Source: CAVPEV01 sp963703555 | GTDB lineage: Bacteria > Actinomycetota > Actinomycetes > Actinomycetales > Cellulomonadaceae | Direction of reading: 5' to 3' | Assembly: GCA_963703555.1 (NCBI GenBank) | Contig: CAVPEV010000032.1 | Coordinates: forward strand, 47,202 to 111,201 | Length of the DNA stretch: 64,000 bases | Program-made: the position numbers and the translations under genes | Notes under the pieces: generated by a model | What the model was told of the DNA's origin: nothing | Database searches by the model: none | What the model saw: the letters and a program-made list of their open reading frames with translations, nothing else | Part shown: positions 43,982 to 52,411 of the stretch, in pieces | Layout of the letters: each line of letters opens with the position of its first letter | Numbering within the stretch: the stretch's first letter is position 1

Positions 43982-44887
43982 TCAGCAGACGGCCAGCACC
44001 TCGTGCAGCAGGCCGGTGAAGCTGCGGGTGCGCTGGACGGACCGACCCAACGGCACGGCCCCGGATGCCTCGTCCACGACCCAGACGAACTGCGGCAGCT
44101 CCGGGTGGGCCTCGGCCACCGTGGCGACCACCGACAGGTCCGGCTGGGTCAGGTGGCTCATCAGCACCAGCGCAGCCGGGTGCGTCATGACGACGATCTC
44201 CAGCGCGCGTGCGGGTCCCACCGGCCCGACGATGATGCGGGCGTCGACCCCGTGGTCCGCCAGCGCGCCGGCGAGCACGTGCAGCGCGAGCGGCCGCGCC
44301 TCACCCGGCGCAGCGGCGAGCAGGACGACCCGCCGTCCGGCCAGGTGGGCGCGGACCAGCGGCGCGCTGCGTTCCCGCAGGGCAGACGTGGCGGCCGCGA
44401 GCACGACGAGGTCGGGCTCCTCGCCCGCGCGAGCCAGCACGGTGCGCACGGCCAGGCCCTGCCGGGCCGGCTCCACCAGCCCGCTCCACCAGTCCGCGAC
44501 GTCGGCGTCGGGAGCGAGCGCGAGCAGGTCCCGGACCTCCTGCTCCCGTCCACGCAGTGCGGCATCGACGACGGCGGTCGGCGTGGCAGCGGTCGAGCCG
44601 CCGGAGCCGACCAGGTGCAGGCCGGGTCCCCCCGGGTCGCCCGTCGTCGCCAGCGCGATGCGGGCAGCCTCCGCCGGCGCGACCCCGTCGAGGACCAGCC
44701 GCCGCATGACGACCAGTCGGGCGACGTCGGCCGGCGCGTACCGGCGGTGCTCGCCGGCGGCGTGGACGCCGGGGCCGAGCCCGTAGCGCCGGTCCCAGGT
44801 GCGCAGCGTCGCCGGGGCGACACCGAGCCGCCGGGCCACCGCCGCGACAGTGAGCGGCGGCCCGGCGCCCGCGTCCGACTCGCTCAC
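43982..44887 (-). CDS. MerR-family regulator with degenerate B12-binding-like domain
   Basis: A 301-residue regulator. The MerR HTH (11-80) reads TVAAVARRLGVAPATLRTWD and YGLGPGVHAAGEHRRYAPAD. The C-terminal half (about 110-300) follows the CarH/LitR plan of a four-helix bundle and a Rossmann B12 domain (VVLLAAAPGEARPLALHVLA). Where CarH-type proteins have an E-x-H lower-axial ligand, this one has GEAR, and the W-x9-EH motif is not seen, so cobalamin binding by the classical route looks lost. It is divergent from whiB with a 188-bp intergenic region. The ligand is unknown. Confidence 0.8.
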   Translation of the reverse strand: MSESDAGAGPPLTVAAVARRLGVAPATLRTWDRRYGLGPGVHAAGEHRRYAPADVARLVVMRRLVLDGVAPAEAARIALATTGDPGGPGLHLVGSGGSTAATPTAVVDAALRGREQEVRDLLALAPDADVADWWSGLVEPARQGLAVRTVLARAGEEPDLVVLAAATSALRERSAPLVRAHLAGRRVVLLAAAPGEARPLALHVLAGALADHGVDARIIVGPVGPARALEIVVMTHPAALVLMSHLTQPDLSVVATVAEAHPELPQFVWVVDEASGAVPLGRSVQRTRSFTGLLHEVLAVC

Positions 44888-44977
44888 CGTTCGATTCTGC
44901 CGTCACCCTCCGGCACCCGCGACCGCATCCCACCAACCAGGGGTGAAACATCCCATGAACCATCGACGCACTGATCA

Positions 44978-45006
44978 TTGAACAATCACTGAAGCGATCG
45001 TAGGGT
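44978..45006 (+). promoter_or_regulatory. Predicted promoter of whiB
   Basis: TTGAAC (44978-44983) and TAGGGT (45001-45006) are 17 bp apart, 69 bp before the whiB ATG. ATTG-AA-CAAT inside the -35 region forms a small inverted repeat. The stretch is A/T-richer than its surroundings. Predicted only. Confidence 0.6.
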
Positions 45007-45075
45007 GATGATCGTTGCGGTGCCGGGGGGATCACCAGGTGCCGCCCGAACCAGCGCCGAACGAGGAGGGGACGT

Positions 45076-45384
45076 ATGGCTGAGATCTCCCGTTTGCCGG
45101 GCCCGGTCATGGACCTGTGGGAGTGGCAGTTCGAGGGCGCGTGCCGCGAGGCCGACCCTGCCCTGTTCTTCCACCCCGAGGGAGAGCGCGGGGCAGCACG
45201 CCGACGCCGGGCCGAGGCCGCCAAGGCGATCTGCGCGACGTGCCCCGTGCTGGAGCAGTGCCGTGGGCAGTCGCTGCGGGTACGCGAGCCGTACGGCGTG
45301 TGGGGCGGGCTGTCGGAGGACGAGCGCGCCGAGCTGCTCGCCCGCGAGGCACGCGCGGAGCGTCGGGTCCAGCACGCCGAGTGA
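45076..45384 (+). CDS. WhiB-family iron-sulfur regulator (WhiB3-type)
   Basis: A 102-residue Wbl protein. Cys23, Cys53, Cys56 and Cys62 (GACREAD, ICATCPVLEQC) would hold a [4Fe-4S] cluster, and EPYGVWGGLSEDER (71-84) is the conserved G(V/I)WGG turn that precedes the basic tail (REARAERRVQ). The opening ISRLPGPVMDLWEWQFEGAC and the FFHPEGERG motif resemble mycobacterial WhiB3, and the position next to groES also matches whiB3 there. Wbl proteins bind the sigma-A region 4 and act as redox or nitric-oxide sensors. GAGGAGGGG precedes the ATG. A strong hairpin lies downstream. Confidence 0.94.
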   Translation: MAEISRLPGPVMDLWEWQFEGACREADPALFFHPEGERGAARRRRAEAAKAICATCPVLEQCRGQSLRVREPYGVWGGLSEDERAELLAREARAERRVQHAE

Positions 45385-45450
45385 GCGGGAAGGCCGAGCG
45401 GGACCCCGCGCAGCACGCCGGTCGCACGGCGGCCGAGCGGGCCCGGGCGC

Positions 45451-45491
45451 GACGAAGGCCCCCTCCCCTCGACGGGGAGGGGGCCTTCGTC
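45451..45491. terminator. Bidirectional terminator between whiB and groES
   Basis: A perfect 18-bp stem (left arm gacgaaggccccctcccc, 45451-45468; right arm 45474-45491) with a 5-nt loop. It sits between convergent genes, 67 bp after the whiB stop and 57 bp from the groES stop. It lacks a U-tract, as is usual in actinobacteria, but stem strength and position make it convincing. Confidence 0.88.
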
Positions 45492-45547
45492 GTCGTCACG
45501 GACGAGCAGGTCCGCCCGGACACGGGGGCCCGGGCCGGACCGGCTGC

Positions 45548-45844
45548 TCAGGAGTTGACGACCGCCAGGACGTCACGGGCGGAGAGGATCAGAAGGTCCT
45601 CACCGGAGTACTTGACCTCGGTGCCGCCGTACTTGCTGTAGATGACCTTGTCGCCCACGGCCACGTCCAGCGGGACGCGGTTGCCGTGGTCGTCGATGCG
45701 GCCCGGGCCGATGGCGAGGACCTCACCCTCCTGGGGCTTCTCCTTGGCGCTGTCCGGGATCACGAGACCTGACGCCGTCGTCTGCTCCGCCTCGAGCGGC
45801 TTGACGACGATGCGGTCCTCGAGAGGCTTGATGGAGACCGACAC
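45548..45844 (-). CDS. groES: Co-chaperonin GroES
   Basis: A 98-residue Cpn10 that caps the GroEL cage. It starts SVSIKPLEDRIVVKPLEAE, with the mobile-loop region EAEQTTASGLVIPDS, the roof segment, and ends EDLLILSARDVLAVVNS. The GTG at 45844 is supported by GGGGAGG upstream and gives the standard length. No groEL follows; the gene ends at the whiB terminator, so groES is monocistronic here. Two CIRCE elements and a good promoter stand upstream. Confidence 0.97.
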   Translation of the reverse strand: MSVSIKPLEDRIVVKPLEAEQTTASGLVIPDSAKEKPQEGEVLAIGPGRIDDHGNRVPLDVAVGDKVIYSKYGGTEVKYSGEDLLILSARDVLAVVNS

Positions 45845-45944
45845 CGCGGACCTCCCCTTCACATGTGAGTAGCGTGCAGATGTCCGGCAACCGCGTCGCC
45901 GACCCGACCGTCGTCGCGGATGCCGGCGGGCCGAGCAGAAGCGG

Positions 45945-45971
45945 TTGGCACACTCCAGAGGAGAGTGCCAA
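45945..45971. promoter_or_regulatory. CIRCE element 1 (HrcA site) for groES
   Basis: TTGGCACAC-N9-GAGTGCCAA, a variant of CIRCE (TTAGCACTC-N9-GAGTGCTAA) with the exact 9-bp spacer. It lies just downstream of the -10 box of the groES promoter, where HrcA would block initiation or early elongation. Confidence 0.8.
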
Positions 45972-45976
45972 CCGCC

Positions 45977-46005
45977 ACTCTAGGAACCTGTTAGCACTCG
46001 GTCAA
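45977..46005 (-). promoter_or_regulatory. groES promoter
   Basis: On the minus strand TTGACC (46000-46005) and TAGAGT (45977-45982) with a 17-bp spacer; expected transcript start is near 45970. Both hexamers are covered or flanked by CIRCE elements, which fits heat-shock repression by HrcA. Confidence 0.75.
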
Positions 46006-46017
46006 GGCGAGTGCCAG
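45991..46017. promoter_or_regulatory. CIRCE element 2 (HrcA site) for groES
   Basis: TTAGCACTC-N9-GAGTGCCAG. The left arm is a perfect CIRCE half, the right arm matches seven of nine, and the spacer is exactly 9 bp. It overlaps the -35 box and lies 38 bp from the ATG of the divergent methyltransferase gene. Confidence 0.85.
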
Positions 46018-46055
46018 GCGCACCGGGCATCGCACCGTCGTGCGAGGATCCCAGC

Positions 46056-47258
46056 ATGGACGAGGTCGGCCTGGCCAAGCTGCTCTCCCCCGCCGGCTGG
46101 GCGTTGCTGTCCGCGCTGCCGCCCTACGACGAGCGCACGGCGATGGCGCTGTCCGAGCGGTTGCACCGCGAGGGCGTCGAGCCAGACCTCGTGGCGGCCG
46201 CGCTCACCCAGTCCCGGCTGCGCGCCCGCGCCCACGCCAAGCTCGGCGAGTTCGCCGACGGGATGCTGTTCACGCCGGAGGGGCTCGAGCAGGCGACGCG
46301 CTGGATCGTCGCAGCGCACCACGCCCACCGGTACCTGGCCGTCGGGTCGACCCGGGTGGCGGATCTCACCTGCGGCATCGGCGCCGACGCGATGGCGATG
46401 GCCGCCATGGGCCTGCACGTGCTCGCCGTCGACATCGACGAGGTCGCCGCCTCGATGGCCACCGTCAACCTGCGCCACTTCCCGGAGGCCGAGGTGCGCC
46501 ACGGCGACGGCATGGCCGTCGACCTGCGCGCCGAGCGGGTCGACGGGGTGTACGCCGACCCGGCCCGGCGCACGCCGTCGGGGGCCCGGGTGCGCGACCC
46601 GGCGGCCTACACACCGCCCCTGGCTGCGGTGCTCCGGCTGCGGGAGCAGGTCCCGGCGCTCGGCATCAAGGTCGGGCCGGGCGTGCCGCACGCGGCGCTC
46701 CCCCCGGACGCGGAGGCACAGTGGGTGTCCGTCGACGGCGACGTCGTCGAGCTGGGCCTGTGGTTCGGGCCGCTGGCCGAGGCCGGGCCCGGGCGCTCCG
46801 CACTCGTGCTGCGGGACGGGCATGCGCACGTCGTGCGCGACCACGGCACCCACCCGCGGGTCGGCGCGGTCGGCGGCTACCTGTACGAGCCGGACGGCGC
46901 GGTCATCCGGGCCGGGCTGGTCGGTGAGGTCGCCGCCGCGGTGCACGGACGGCTGGTGGACGCCACCATCGCCTACGTGACCTCCGAGACGTTGCACGCC
47001 ACACCGGACGCGACCGCGTACCGGGTGCTGGACACCATGCCGTTCGGCGTGAAGCGGCTGCGCACCTACCTGCGCGCCAGGCAGGTGGGCCGCGTGACGG
47101 TGAAGAAGCGCGGCACCGCCGTCCTGCCCGAGGTCCTGCGCGCCCAGCTGGACCTGCGCGGCGACGCCGAGGCGACGCTCGTGCTCACCCGGGTCGCCGG
47201 CACGCAGCAGGTGCTGGTCGTCGAGCCGGTCGTCCCGCCGGGCGGGGTGGCGGGATGA
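46056..47258 (+). CDS. Class I SAM-dependent methyltransferase (THUMP-like family)
   Basis: A 400-residue methyltransferase-like protein. The AdoMet motif I is VADLTCGIGADAMAMAAMG (about 107-125), with VLAVDIDEVAA as motif II and GVYADPARRT as the motif IV-like DPAR. An N-terminal helical domain and a C-terminal THUMP-like RNA-associated part (LRTYLRARQVGRVTVKKRGT) match an actinobacterial family next to groES/tsaD. Substrate not known; an RNA is likely but inferred. It is divergent from groES and shares the CIRCE region. Confidence 0.87.
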   Translation: MDEVGLAKLLSPAGWALLSALPPYDERTAMALSERLHREGVEPDLVAAALTQSRLRARAHAKLGEFADGMLFTPEGLEQATRWIVAAHHAHRYLAVGSTRVADLTCGIGADAMAMAAMGLHVLAVDIDEVAASMATVNLRHFPEAEVRHGDGMAVDLRAERVDGVYADPARRTPSGARVRDPAAYTPPLAAVLRLREQVPALGIKVGPGVPHAALPPDAEAQWVSVDGDVVELGLWFGPLAEAGPGRSALVLRDGHAHVVRDHGTHPRVGAVGGYLYEPDGAVIRAGLVGEVAAAVHGRLVDATIAYVTSETLHATPDATAYRVLDTMPFGVKRLRTYLRARQVGRVTVKKRGTAVLPEVLRAQLDLRGDAEATLVLTRVAGTQQVLVVEPVVPPGGVAG

Positions 47259-47361
47259 CGGCGCGGGGCCGCGGGCGGACCGCAGCAGGGCTGGCCGCGT
47301 GACCGCACCGGCTGCCCGGACGACGGGCAGGCCGGACGACGGGCACGCCGGTCGGCGGGGC

Positions 47362-48417
47362 TCAGACCAGCACGCTGGTCAGCGGCAGCGCGGAGTCCAC
47401 CGGCAGGTCCAGCGCCGACGCGGGCAGGCCGCGGCGTACGGCCGCGGCGCCCAGCGCGGCGATCATCGCCCCGTTGTCCGTGCAGTACCGCAGCGGCGGG
47501 ATCCGCAGAACGATGCCGGCCTCGGCGCAGCGCAGCGCGGCCATGTCCCGCAGCTGGGAGTTCGCCGAGAACCCGCCACCGACGACCAGGGTGGACACCT
47601 CGTGCCGCCGGCAGGCGGCGATGGCCTTGGCGGTGAGCACGTCGGCCACCGAGGCGGCGAACGACGCGGCGACGTCCGGCACGGGCACCGGCCGGCCGGC
47701 GTCCTGGCAGGTCTCGACCCAACGAGCCACCGCCGTCTTCACCCCCGAGAAGGAGAAGTCGTCGGCGTGGGCCGCCTGGTCCTTCGCGGCCGTCAGCCCC
47801 CGCGGGAACCGGATCGACTCGGGATCGCCCTCGCGGGCCAGACGGTCGACGTGCGGGCCGCCGGGATAGGGCAGGCCGAGCAGCCGACCCACCTTGTCGA
47901 AGGCCTCGCCGGCGGCGTCGTCGAGCGTGCAGCCCAGCTCGGTGACCCCGGTGACGATGTCGTCGACGAGCAGCAGGTTGGAGTGGCCGCCGGACACGAT
48001 GAGGACCATGACACGCCCGGGGAACAGGCCGTCGACCAGCTCGGCCACGGCCGCGTGCGCGATGACGTGGTTGACGCCGTACAGCGGCACTCCCAGCCCC
48101 AGGGCCAGGGCCTTCGCCGCCGCGGTCCCGACGGTCAGCGGGCCCACCAGGCCGGGACCGGCGGTGACGGCGATCGCGCCGATCTCACCTAGCCCTACGC
48201 CGGCGGCGGTGAGGGTGTGCTCGAGGGTCGGCAGGATCGCCTCGAGGTGGGCCCGGGAGGCGATCTCCGGGATGATCCCACCGAACCGGGCATGCTCGTC
48301 CATCGAGCTGGCCACGGTGTCCGCGAGCAGCTCGGTGCGGTCGGCGTGAGCCCGGACCACGCCGACACCGGTCTCGTCGCAGGAGGTCTCGATACCAAGG
48401 ACGAGAGGGCTGGGCAT
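47362..48417 (-). CDS. tsaD: tRNA N6-adenosine threonylcarbamoyltransferase
   Basis: A 351-residue TsaD (Kae1/YgjD) that transfers threonylcarbamoyl to A37 of ANN-decoding tRNAs. GIETSCDETGVGVV opens the ASKHA fold; the iron-binding HVIAH motif (His117 and His121) is intact; GLPYPGGPHVDRLA and FSFSGVKTAV follow, and the C-terminal CTDNGAMIA supplies the last metal ligand. It works with TsaB and TsaE, both encoded nearby on this strand. A sulfurtransferase gene lies 53 bp upstream and separates it from rimI. Confidence 0.97.
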   Translation of the reverse strand: MPSPLVLGIETSCDETGVGVVRAHADRTELLADTVASSMDEHARFGGIIPEIASRAHLEAILPTLEHTLTAAGVGLGEIGAIAVTAGPGLVGPLTVGTAAAKALALGLGVPLYGVNHVIAHAAVAELVDGLFPGRVMVLIVSGGHSNLLLVDDIVTGVTELGCTLDDAAGEAFDKVGRLLGLPYPGGPHVDRLAREGDPESIRFPRGLTAAKDQAAHADDFSFSGVKTAVARWVETCQDAGRPVPVPDVAASFAASVADVLTAKAIAACRRHEVSTLVVGGGFSANSQLRDMAALRCAEAGIVLRIPPLRYCTDNGAMIAALGAAAVRRGLPASALDLPVDSALPLTSVLV

Positions 48418-48470
48418 GGGCTCAGGATAGGTCGCCGGCACTCGGGACCCGGGCGGCACGGCCGGACCGG

Positions 48471-49367
48471 TCAGACGCCGCGCTCGGGGCCGGTGGCGAC
48501 GGGGCGGTCCGGATCGGCGGACCACTGCGACCAGGACCCGGGGTACAGCGCGGCCGTGACACCCGCAGCGGCCAGCGCGGCGACCTCGTGCGCAGCCGTC
48601 ACCCCGGACCCGCAGTACACGCCGACCAGACCCGTCCCGGCCCCGCCGCCGGGCCGCGCGGCGGCCCACCACGACGTCAGCAGGGCCCGCAGCTGTCCGG
48701 CCGGCCGGAGCAGCCCGCGATCGTCCAGGGTGTCCGTCGTCGGGGCCGAGACCGCGCCGGGCACGTGCCCGGCGCGGGTGTCGACCGGCTCCGCCTCGCC
48801 GCGATACCGCTCGGCCGCCCGGGCGTCGAGCAGCAGCCCTTGCACGGCCACGGCCGCCGCCTCGTCGGCGGTCAGCGTCGGCAGGTGACCCGGGGTGAGC
48901 GTGACGTCGCCGGGTGCCGGGCTGACGTCGTCGGTCTCCAGCGGACCGCCGGCGCGGACCCACGCCGCCAGCCCGCCGTCCAGCAGGAGCACATCCGTCA
49001 CCCCGGCCCAGCGGAGCAGCCACCAGGCCCGGGCGGACGAGGTGCCGCCCACGTCGTCGTACGCCACGACACGCCGCCCCGCCCGCAGCCCCCAGCGGCG
49101 GGCTGCGGCCTGCAGGTCGGCCAGCTCCGGCAGGGGGTGGCGCCCCGCGGCCGGGCCGGGTGGGCCGGCCAGCTCGGTGTCCAGGTCCACGCAGACGGCG
49201 CCGGGCAGGTGGCCTGCGCCGTACCGCTCGCGGCCGTCGGTGCGGCCCAGCGCCCACCGGACGTCGAGCAGCACCGGTGCCCCACCGGCACCCCCGGCCG
49301 CGTCGTCCAGCAGCGCCCGCAGCTCCGGCACCCCGATCATCACCCGGGTGCGAGGGTCCGCGGTCAT
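48471..49367 (-). CDS. Tandem rhodanese-type sulfurtransferase
   Basis: A 298-residue protein with two rhodanese domains (about 10-135 and 155-285), as in thiosulfate or 3-mercaptopyruvate sulfurtransferases. The N-terminal domain has LLDVRWALG, GHLPGAVCVDLDTELAGPPG and VVAYDDVGG in place of a catalytic loop. The C-terminal domain carries the active Cys in VYCGSGVTAAHE, after GHVPGAVSAPT. The ATG overlaps the rimI stop by 4 bp. An insertion between rimI and tsaD is uncommon for this conserved block. Confidence 0.88.
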   Translation of the reverse strand: MTADPRTRVMIGVPELRALLDDAAGGAGGAPVLLDVRWALGRTDGRERYGAGHLPGAVCVDLDTELAGPPGPAAGRHPLPELADLQAAARRWGLRAGRRVVAYDDVGGTSSARAWWLLRWAGVTDVLLLDGGLAAWVRAGGPLETDDVSPAPGDVTLTPGHLPTLTADEAAAVAVQGLLLDARAAERYRGEAEPVDTRAGHVPGAVSAPTTDTLDDRGLLRPAGQLRALLTSWWAAARPGGGAGTGLVGVYCGSGVTAAHEVAALAAAGVTAALYPGSWSQWSADPDRPVATGPERGV

Positions 49368-49897
49368 CCTGCCCCTGCCAGGTCGAGAGTCATCGTCCAT
49401 GCGTCCACATTCTCCGGCTGGTAGTACCCGCGCCGTCGCCCGATCGTCCGGAAGCCCATGCTCTCGTACAGCCGGAGCGCCGGCTCGTTGTCCACCCGGA
49501 CCTCCAGGAGAACCCGGTCGGCGGCCAGCTCGCGGGCGTGGTCGACCAGCGCGGTGAGCAGCCGCCGGCCGATGCCGCGGCCCTGCCGCTCGGCGGCCAC
49601 GGCGAGGGTCAGCACCTGGGCGTCCACGCCGTCGAACCACAGTCCGGCGTAGCCGACGACGACCCCGGCGATCGGTGCGCACGACGCGGTGACCACCGGC
49701 CCGACGGGCTCCGGGACTGTCGGCCCGGCGGGCGGCGTCGAGAGCTCGCTGGCAACCAGGTACCACCGGCTCGGGCCGGCCAGCTCCTCGGCGAGCGAGG
49801 CACGGGACCATGCGCCCCGCCCGAACAGCTCGACCTCCAGCCGGGCCACCCGAGCCAGGTCGGCGGCCCGCATCGGCCGCAGCACGACGCTCGGCAC
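49364..49897 (-). CDS. rimI: Ribosomal protein S18-alanine N-acetyltransferase (RimI-like)
   Basis: A 177-residue GNAT. The acetyl-CoA loop is AVAAERQGRGIGRRLLTALVDH; LLEVRVDNEPALRLYESMGF and GRRRGYYQPENVDAWTMTLDL are diagnostic of the RimI group. A 20-residue Pro-rich insertion (STPPAGPTVPEPVGPV region) sits in the middle. It starts at a GTG 12 bp after tsaB and overlaps the sulfurtransferase by 4 bp. RimI acetylates S18 in E. coli; the substrate range in actinobacteria is broader. Confidence 0.92.
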   Translation of the reverse strand: MPSVVLRPMRAADLARVARLEVELFGRGAWSRASLAEELAGPSRWYLVASELSTPPAGPTVPEPVGPVVTASCAPIAGVVVGYAGLWFDGVDAQVLTLAVAAERQGRGIGRRLLTALVDHARELAADRVLLEVRVDNEPALRLYESMGFRTIGRRRGYYQPENVDAWTMTLDLAGAG

Positions 49898-49908
49898 CGG
49901 TCGGCCAG

Positions 49909-50631
49909 TCAGCCGAGGGCGCGCTTGCGCTGCGCGGGCGGGGTCGCGTCGGGGCGACGCAGGTACAACGGCACAGCCGGCAGCCCGGGATGCTCGACGC
50001 CCGCCGCCCGAGCCGCGGCCAGCCGGTCCAGCGCCAACCGGGCCAGCGCCGCGGGGTCGGGGTCCAGCGGCGCTCCTGCGGCCAGCGGGAGCACGTCCGG
50101 GTACAGCCGCGCCCCGCGCCCGACGACCGGCGCCCCGGCCCCGGTGGCCGCGGCCTGGGCAGGCGTGTCCACCGCCGGGCCGGCGAGCACGGTCAGCCGC
50201 GGGGCGACGCGGCCCCCGCCGGGCAGGGCATCGACCCGGTAGAGCGCGTGGTACACCTCGGACCGCCGGGCGTCGGTCGCCACCAGCACCGCGTCCCCGG
50301 CGACCAGCCCCAGCCCCGTGACCGCCTGCGCGGCGAGCGCGTCGAGGCTGCTCACGCCGTGCACCGGGATGCCGAGTGTTCGCCCGAGCATCAGGGCGGT
50401 CACCAGACCGACCCGTAGCCCGGTGTACGGCGCAGGGCCGGTGCCGACGACCACGGCGGTCAGCCGACCGCGCTCGACCCCCGCGTCGGCGAGCACCGCG
50501 GTGATCAGCGGTGCGAGCAGCTCGGCGTGGTGGCGGCGGTCAGGCACGGAACGGGTGGTGAGCGTGACGCCGGCGTCGTCGATCACCGCGACGGCGACGG
50601 CGGCCGAGGTGTCGAGGGCGAGGACGGGCAC
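49909..50631 (-). CDS. tsaB: tRNA threonylcarbamoyladenosine biosynthesis protein TsaB
   Basis: A 240-residue TsaB, the inactive paralogue of TsaD that scaffolds the t6A complex. It opens PVLALDTSAAVAVAVIDD, then HHAELLAPLI, VVVGTGPAPYTGLRVGLVTA and VLVATDARRSEVYHALY. The GTG at 50631 is preferred over an upstream start because VPVLALDTS is the family N-terminus; it leaves 5 bp to tsaE. Confidence 0.94.
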   Translation of the reverse strand: MPVLALDTSAAVAVAVIDDAGVTLTTRSVPDRRHHAELLAPLITAVLADAGVERGRLTAVVVGTGPAPYTGLRVGLVTALMLGRTLGIPVHGVSSLDALAAQAVTGLGLVAGDAVLVATDARRSEVYHALYRVDALPGGGRVAPRLTVLAGPAVDTPAQAAATGAGAPVVGRGARLYPDVLPLAAGAPLDPDPAALARLALDRLAAARAAGVEHPGLPAVPLYLRRPDATPPAQRKRALG

Positions 50632-50636
50632 GGCGG

Positions 50637-51185
50637 TCAGGATCCCACGTCCCACCCACGCGGGAGGCTCACGTCCTGCCACCGGTCACCGACCGCGGTG
50701 ACCGTGAGCAGGCGTTCCTCCCCCGCGGGCCCGTCCAGCGGTCCGGCCCCCGGGTCGCCCGCGCCGTGCGACCGGACGATCCGGACCTCCAGACGGTCCT
50801 CGGCGAGCCGCTCGACGAGCCCCTCGCCCCACTCCACCACCGTGACGGAGTCAGCCATGCCCGTGTCCAGGTCCAGCGCGTCGACCTCGGCCACCGAGCC
50901 CAGCCGGTAGGCGTCGACGTGCACGAGGTCAGGTCCGACCGTGCCGTCCGCGCGGGGCAGGGCCGGGTGCACCCGGGCGATGATGAACGTGGGCGACGAG
51001 ACCTGGCCGCGCACCCCCAGCCCCGCACCGATCCCCTGGGTGAGGGTCGTCTTGCCGGCGCCGAGCTCGCCGGTGAGCACCACGAGGTCCCCGGCCCGCA
51101 GCAGCGCCCCCAGGACCCGGCCATAGGCGCGGGTGGCGTACGCGTCCGGCAGGCGCACCTGCACGCTCATCAGGCGCTCGCTCAT
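50637..51185 (-). CDS. tsaE: tRNA threonylcarbamoyladenosine biosynthesis ATPase TsaE
   Basis: A 182-residue P-loop ATPase that resets the TsaBD complex. The Walker A is LTGELGAGKTTLTQGI (37-53), SSPTFIIARVHP is the conserved ST loop, VHVDAYRLGS carries the Walker-B-like Asp, and VTVVEWGEGL is typical. A C-terminal Asp/Gly-rich extension follows. Overlaps alr by 4 bp. Confidence 0.95.
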   Translation of the reverse strand: MSERLMSVQVRLPDAYATRAYGRVLGALLRAGDLVVLTGELGAGKTTLTQGIGAGLGVRGQVSSPTFIIARVHPALPRADGTVGPDLVHVDAYRLGSVAEVDALDLDTGMADSVTVVEWGEGLVERLAEDRLEVRIVRSHGAGDPGAGPLDGPAGEERLLTVTAVGDRWQDVSLPRGWDVGS

Positions 51186-52390
51186 CGGCCGACCCCCGCG
51201 TCGAGCGCATCGACATCGGGCGCAGCCGCCTCGCTGTCGACGTGCACCCGTGGCACCCGGGCACCGATCCGGGTGACGATCTCGTAGCTGATCGTCCCTG
51301 CCGCGCGGGCCCAGTCCTCGGCGGTCGGCCCGCCGTCCGCGCCGGTGCCGAACAGCTCGACCCGGTCCCCGGCCCGCTCAGCGCCTCCCGGGCCGAGGTC
51401 GACGACGAACTGGTCCATGCACACCCGGCCGGCCACGGCCAGCCGGCGCCCGGCGACCTGCACCGGGGCACCGGCATGGTCGAGCCCGCCCGAGGCGTGC
51501 CGCGGCACGCCGTCGGCGTAGCCCATGGGCACCACGCCGATCACGGTGTCCGCCGGCGTGACGTACTGGTGCGCATAGGACACCCCGTGGCCGGCAGGCA
51601 GCTCCTTCACGGTGGCCAGCTCGGCATCCACCGTCATGGCGGGCACCAGACCGAACGCCTCCGGGCCGCACCGCTGCGGCACCGGGGACAGGCCGTAGAC
51701 CGCCAGACCCGGGCGCACCAGGTCGTAGTGCAGATCCGGGGCGGTGAGGGTCGCCGCGGAGTTCGCCAGGTGCCGGACCTCCAGGTGCGCCCCGGCGGCC
51801 TCGACGACGGCCACCGCCTCGGTGAACACCACGGCCTGGGCGCGCACGGTGGGGTGGTCCGGCTCGTCGGCGAACGCCAGGTGCGACCACACGCCGACCA
51901 CCTCGATCGCCCCGTCCGCCTGGGCGCGCACCGCGGCGTCGAGCACCGTGCGCAGATCGGCCGGAACCAGGCCGTTGCGGCCCAGGCCGGTCTCCACCTT
52001 CAGGTGCACCCGCGCGACCCGGCCGGTGGCGCGGGCGGCCGCGACGACAGCGTCCAGCGCCCAGGGCGCGGCGACAGAGACGTCCACGTCGGCGGTCACG
52101 GCCTCGTCCAGCGGGGCACCGGGTGCGTAGAGCCACGTGAGCACCCGAGCCTGGTCCGGCCCGATGCCACCGGCGCGCAGTGCCAGCGCCTCGGTGACCT
52201 GGGCCACGCCCAACCAGCGGGCGCCGCCCTCGATCGCGGCACGCGCGCTGGGCAGCAGGCCGTGGCCGTACCCGTCCGCCTTCACCACGGCCATCACCTG
52301 CGCGGGCGCGGCCCGCTCGCACAGCACACGCACGTTGGACCGGATGGCCCCCAGATCGACGATCGCGCGCGCGGGGAATCGGCTCACCAC
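51182..52390 (-). CDS. alr: Alanine racemase
   Basis: A 402-residue PLP-dependent racemase making D-alanine for peptidoglycan. The PLP lysine is in VMAVVKADGYGHG (about 32-44); GVWSHLAFADEPDHP, LRPGLAVYGLSP-like VRPGLAVYGLSP and the second catalytic Tyr in HGVSYAHQYVTP are present, and CMDQFVVDLG appears as expected. It follows nnrD by 21 bp and overlaps tsaE by 4 bp. Confidence 0.96.
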   Translation of the reverse strand: MVSRFPARAIVDLGAIRSNVRVLCERAAPAQVMAVVKADGYGHGLLPSARAAIEGGARWLGVAQVTEALALRAGGIGPDQARVLTWLYAPGAPLDEAVTADVDVSVAAPWALDAVVAAARATGRVARVHLKVETGLGRNGLVPADLRTVLDAAVRAQADGAIEVVGVWSHLAFADEPDHPTVRAQAVVFTEAVAVVEAAGAHLEVRHLANSAATLTAPDLHYDLVRPGLAVYGLSPVPQRCGPEAFGLVPAMTVDAELATVKELPAGHGVSYAHQYVTPADTVIGVVPMGYADGVPRHASGGLDHAGAPVQVAGRRLAVAGRVCMDQFVVDLGPGGAERAGDRVELFGTGADGGPTAEDWARAAGTISYEIVTRIGARVPRVHVDSEAAAPDVDALDAGVGR

Positions 52391-52411
52391 GTCAGTCTCC
52401 CACCAGCTCGG

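Noticed and set aside
45385..45547. groEL following groES
   Set aside because: Only a strong hairpin and the convergent whiB gene lie there; no chaperonin sequence is present.
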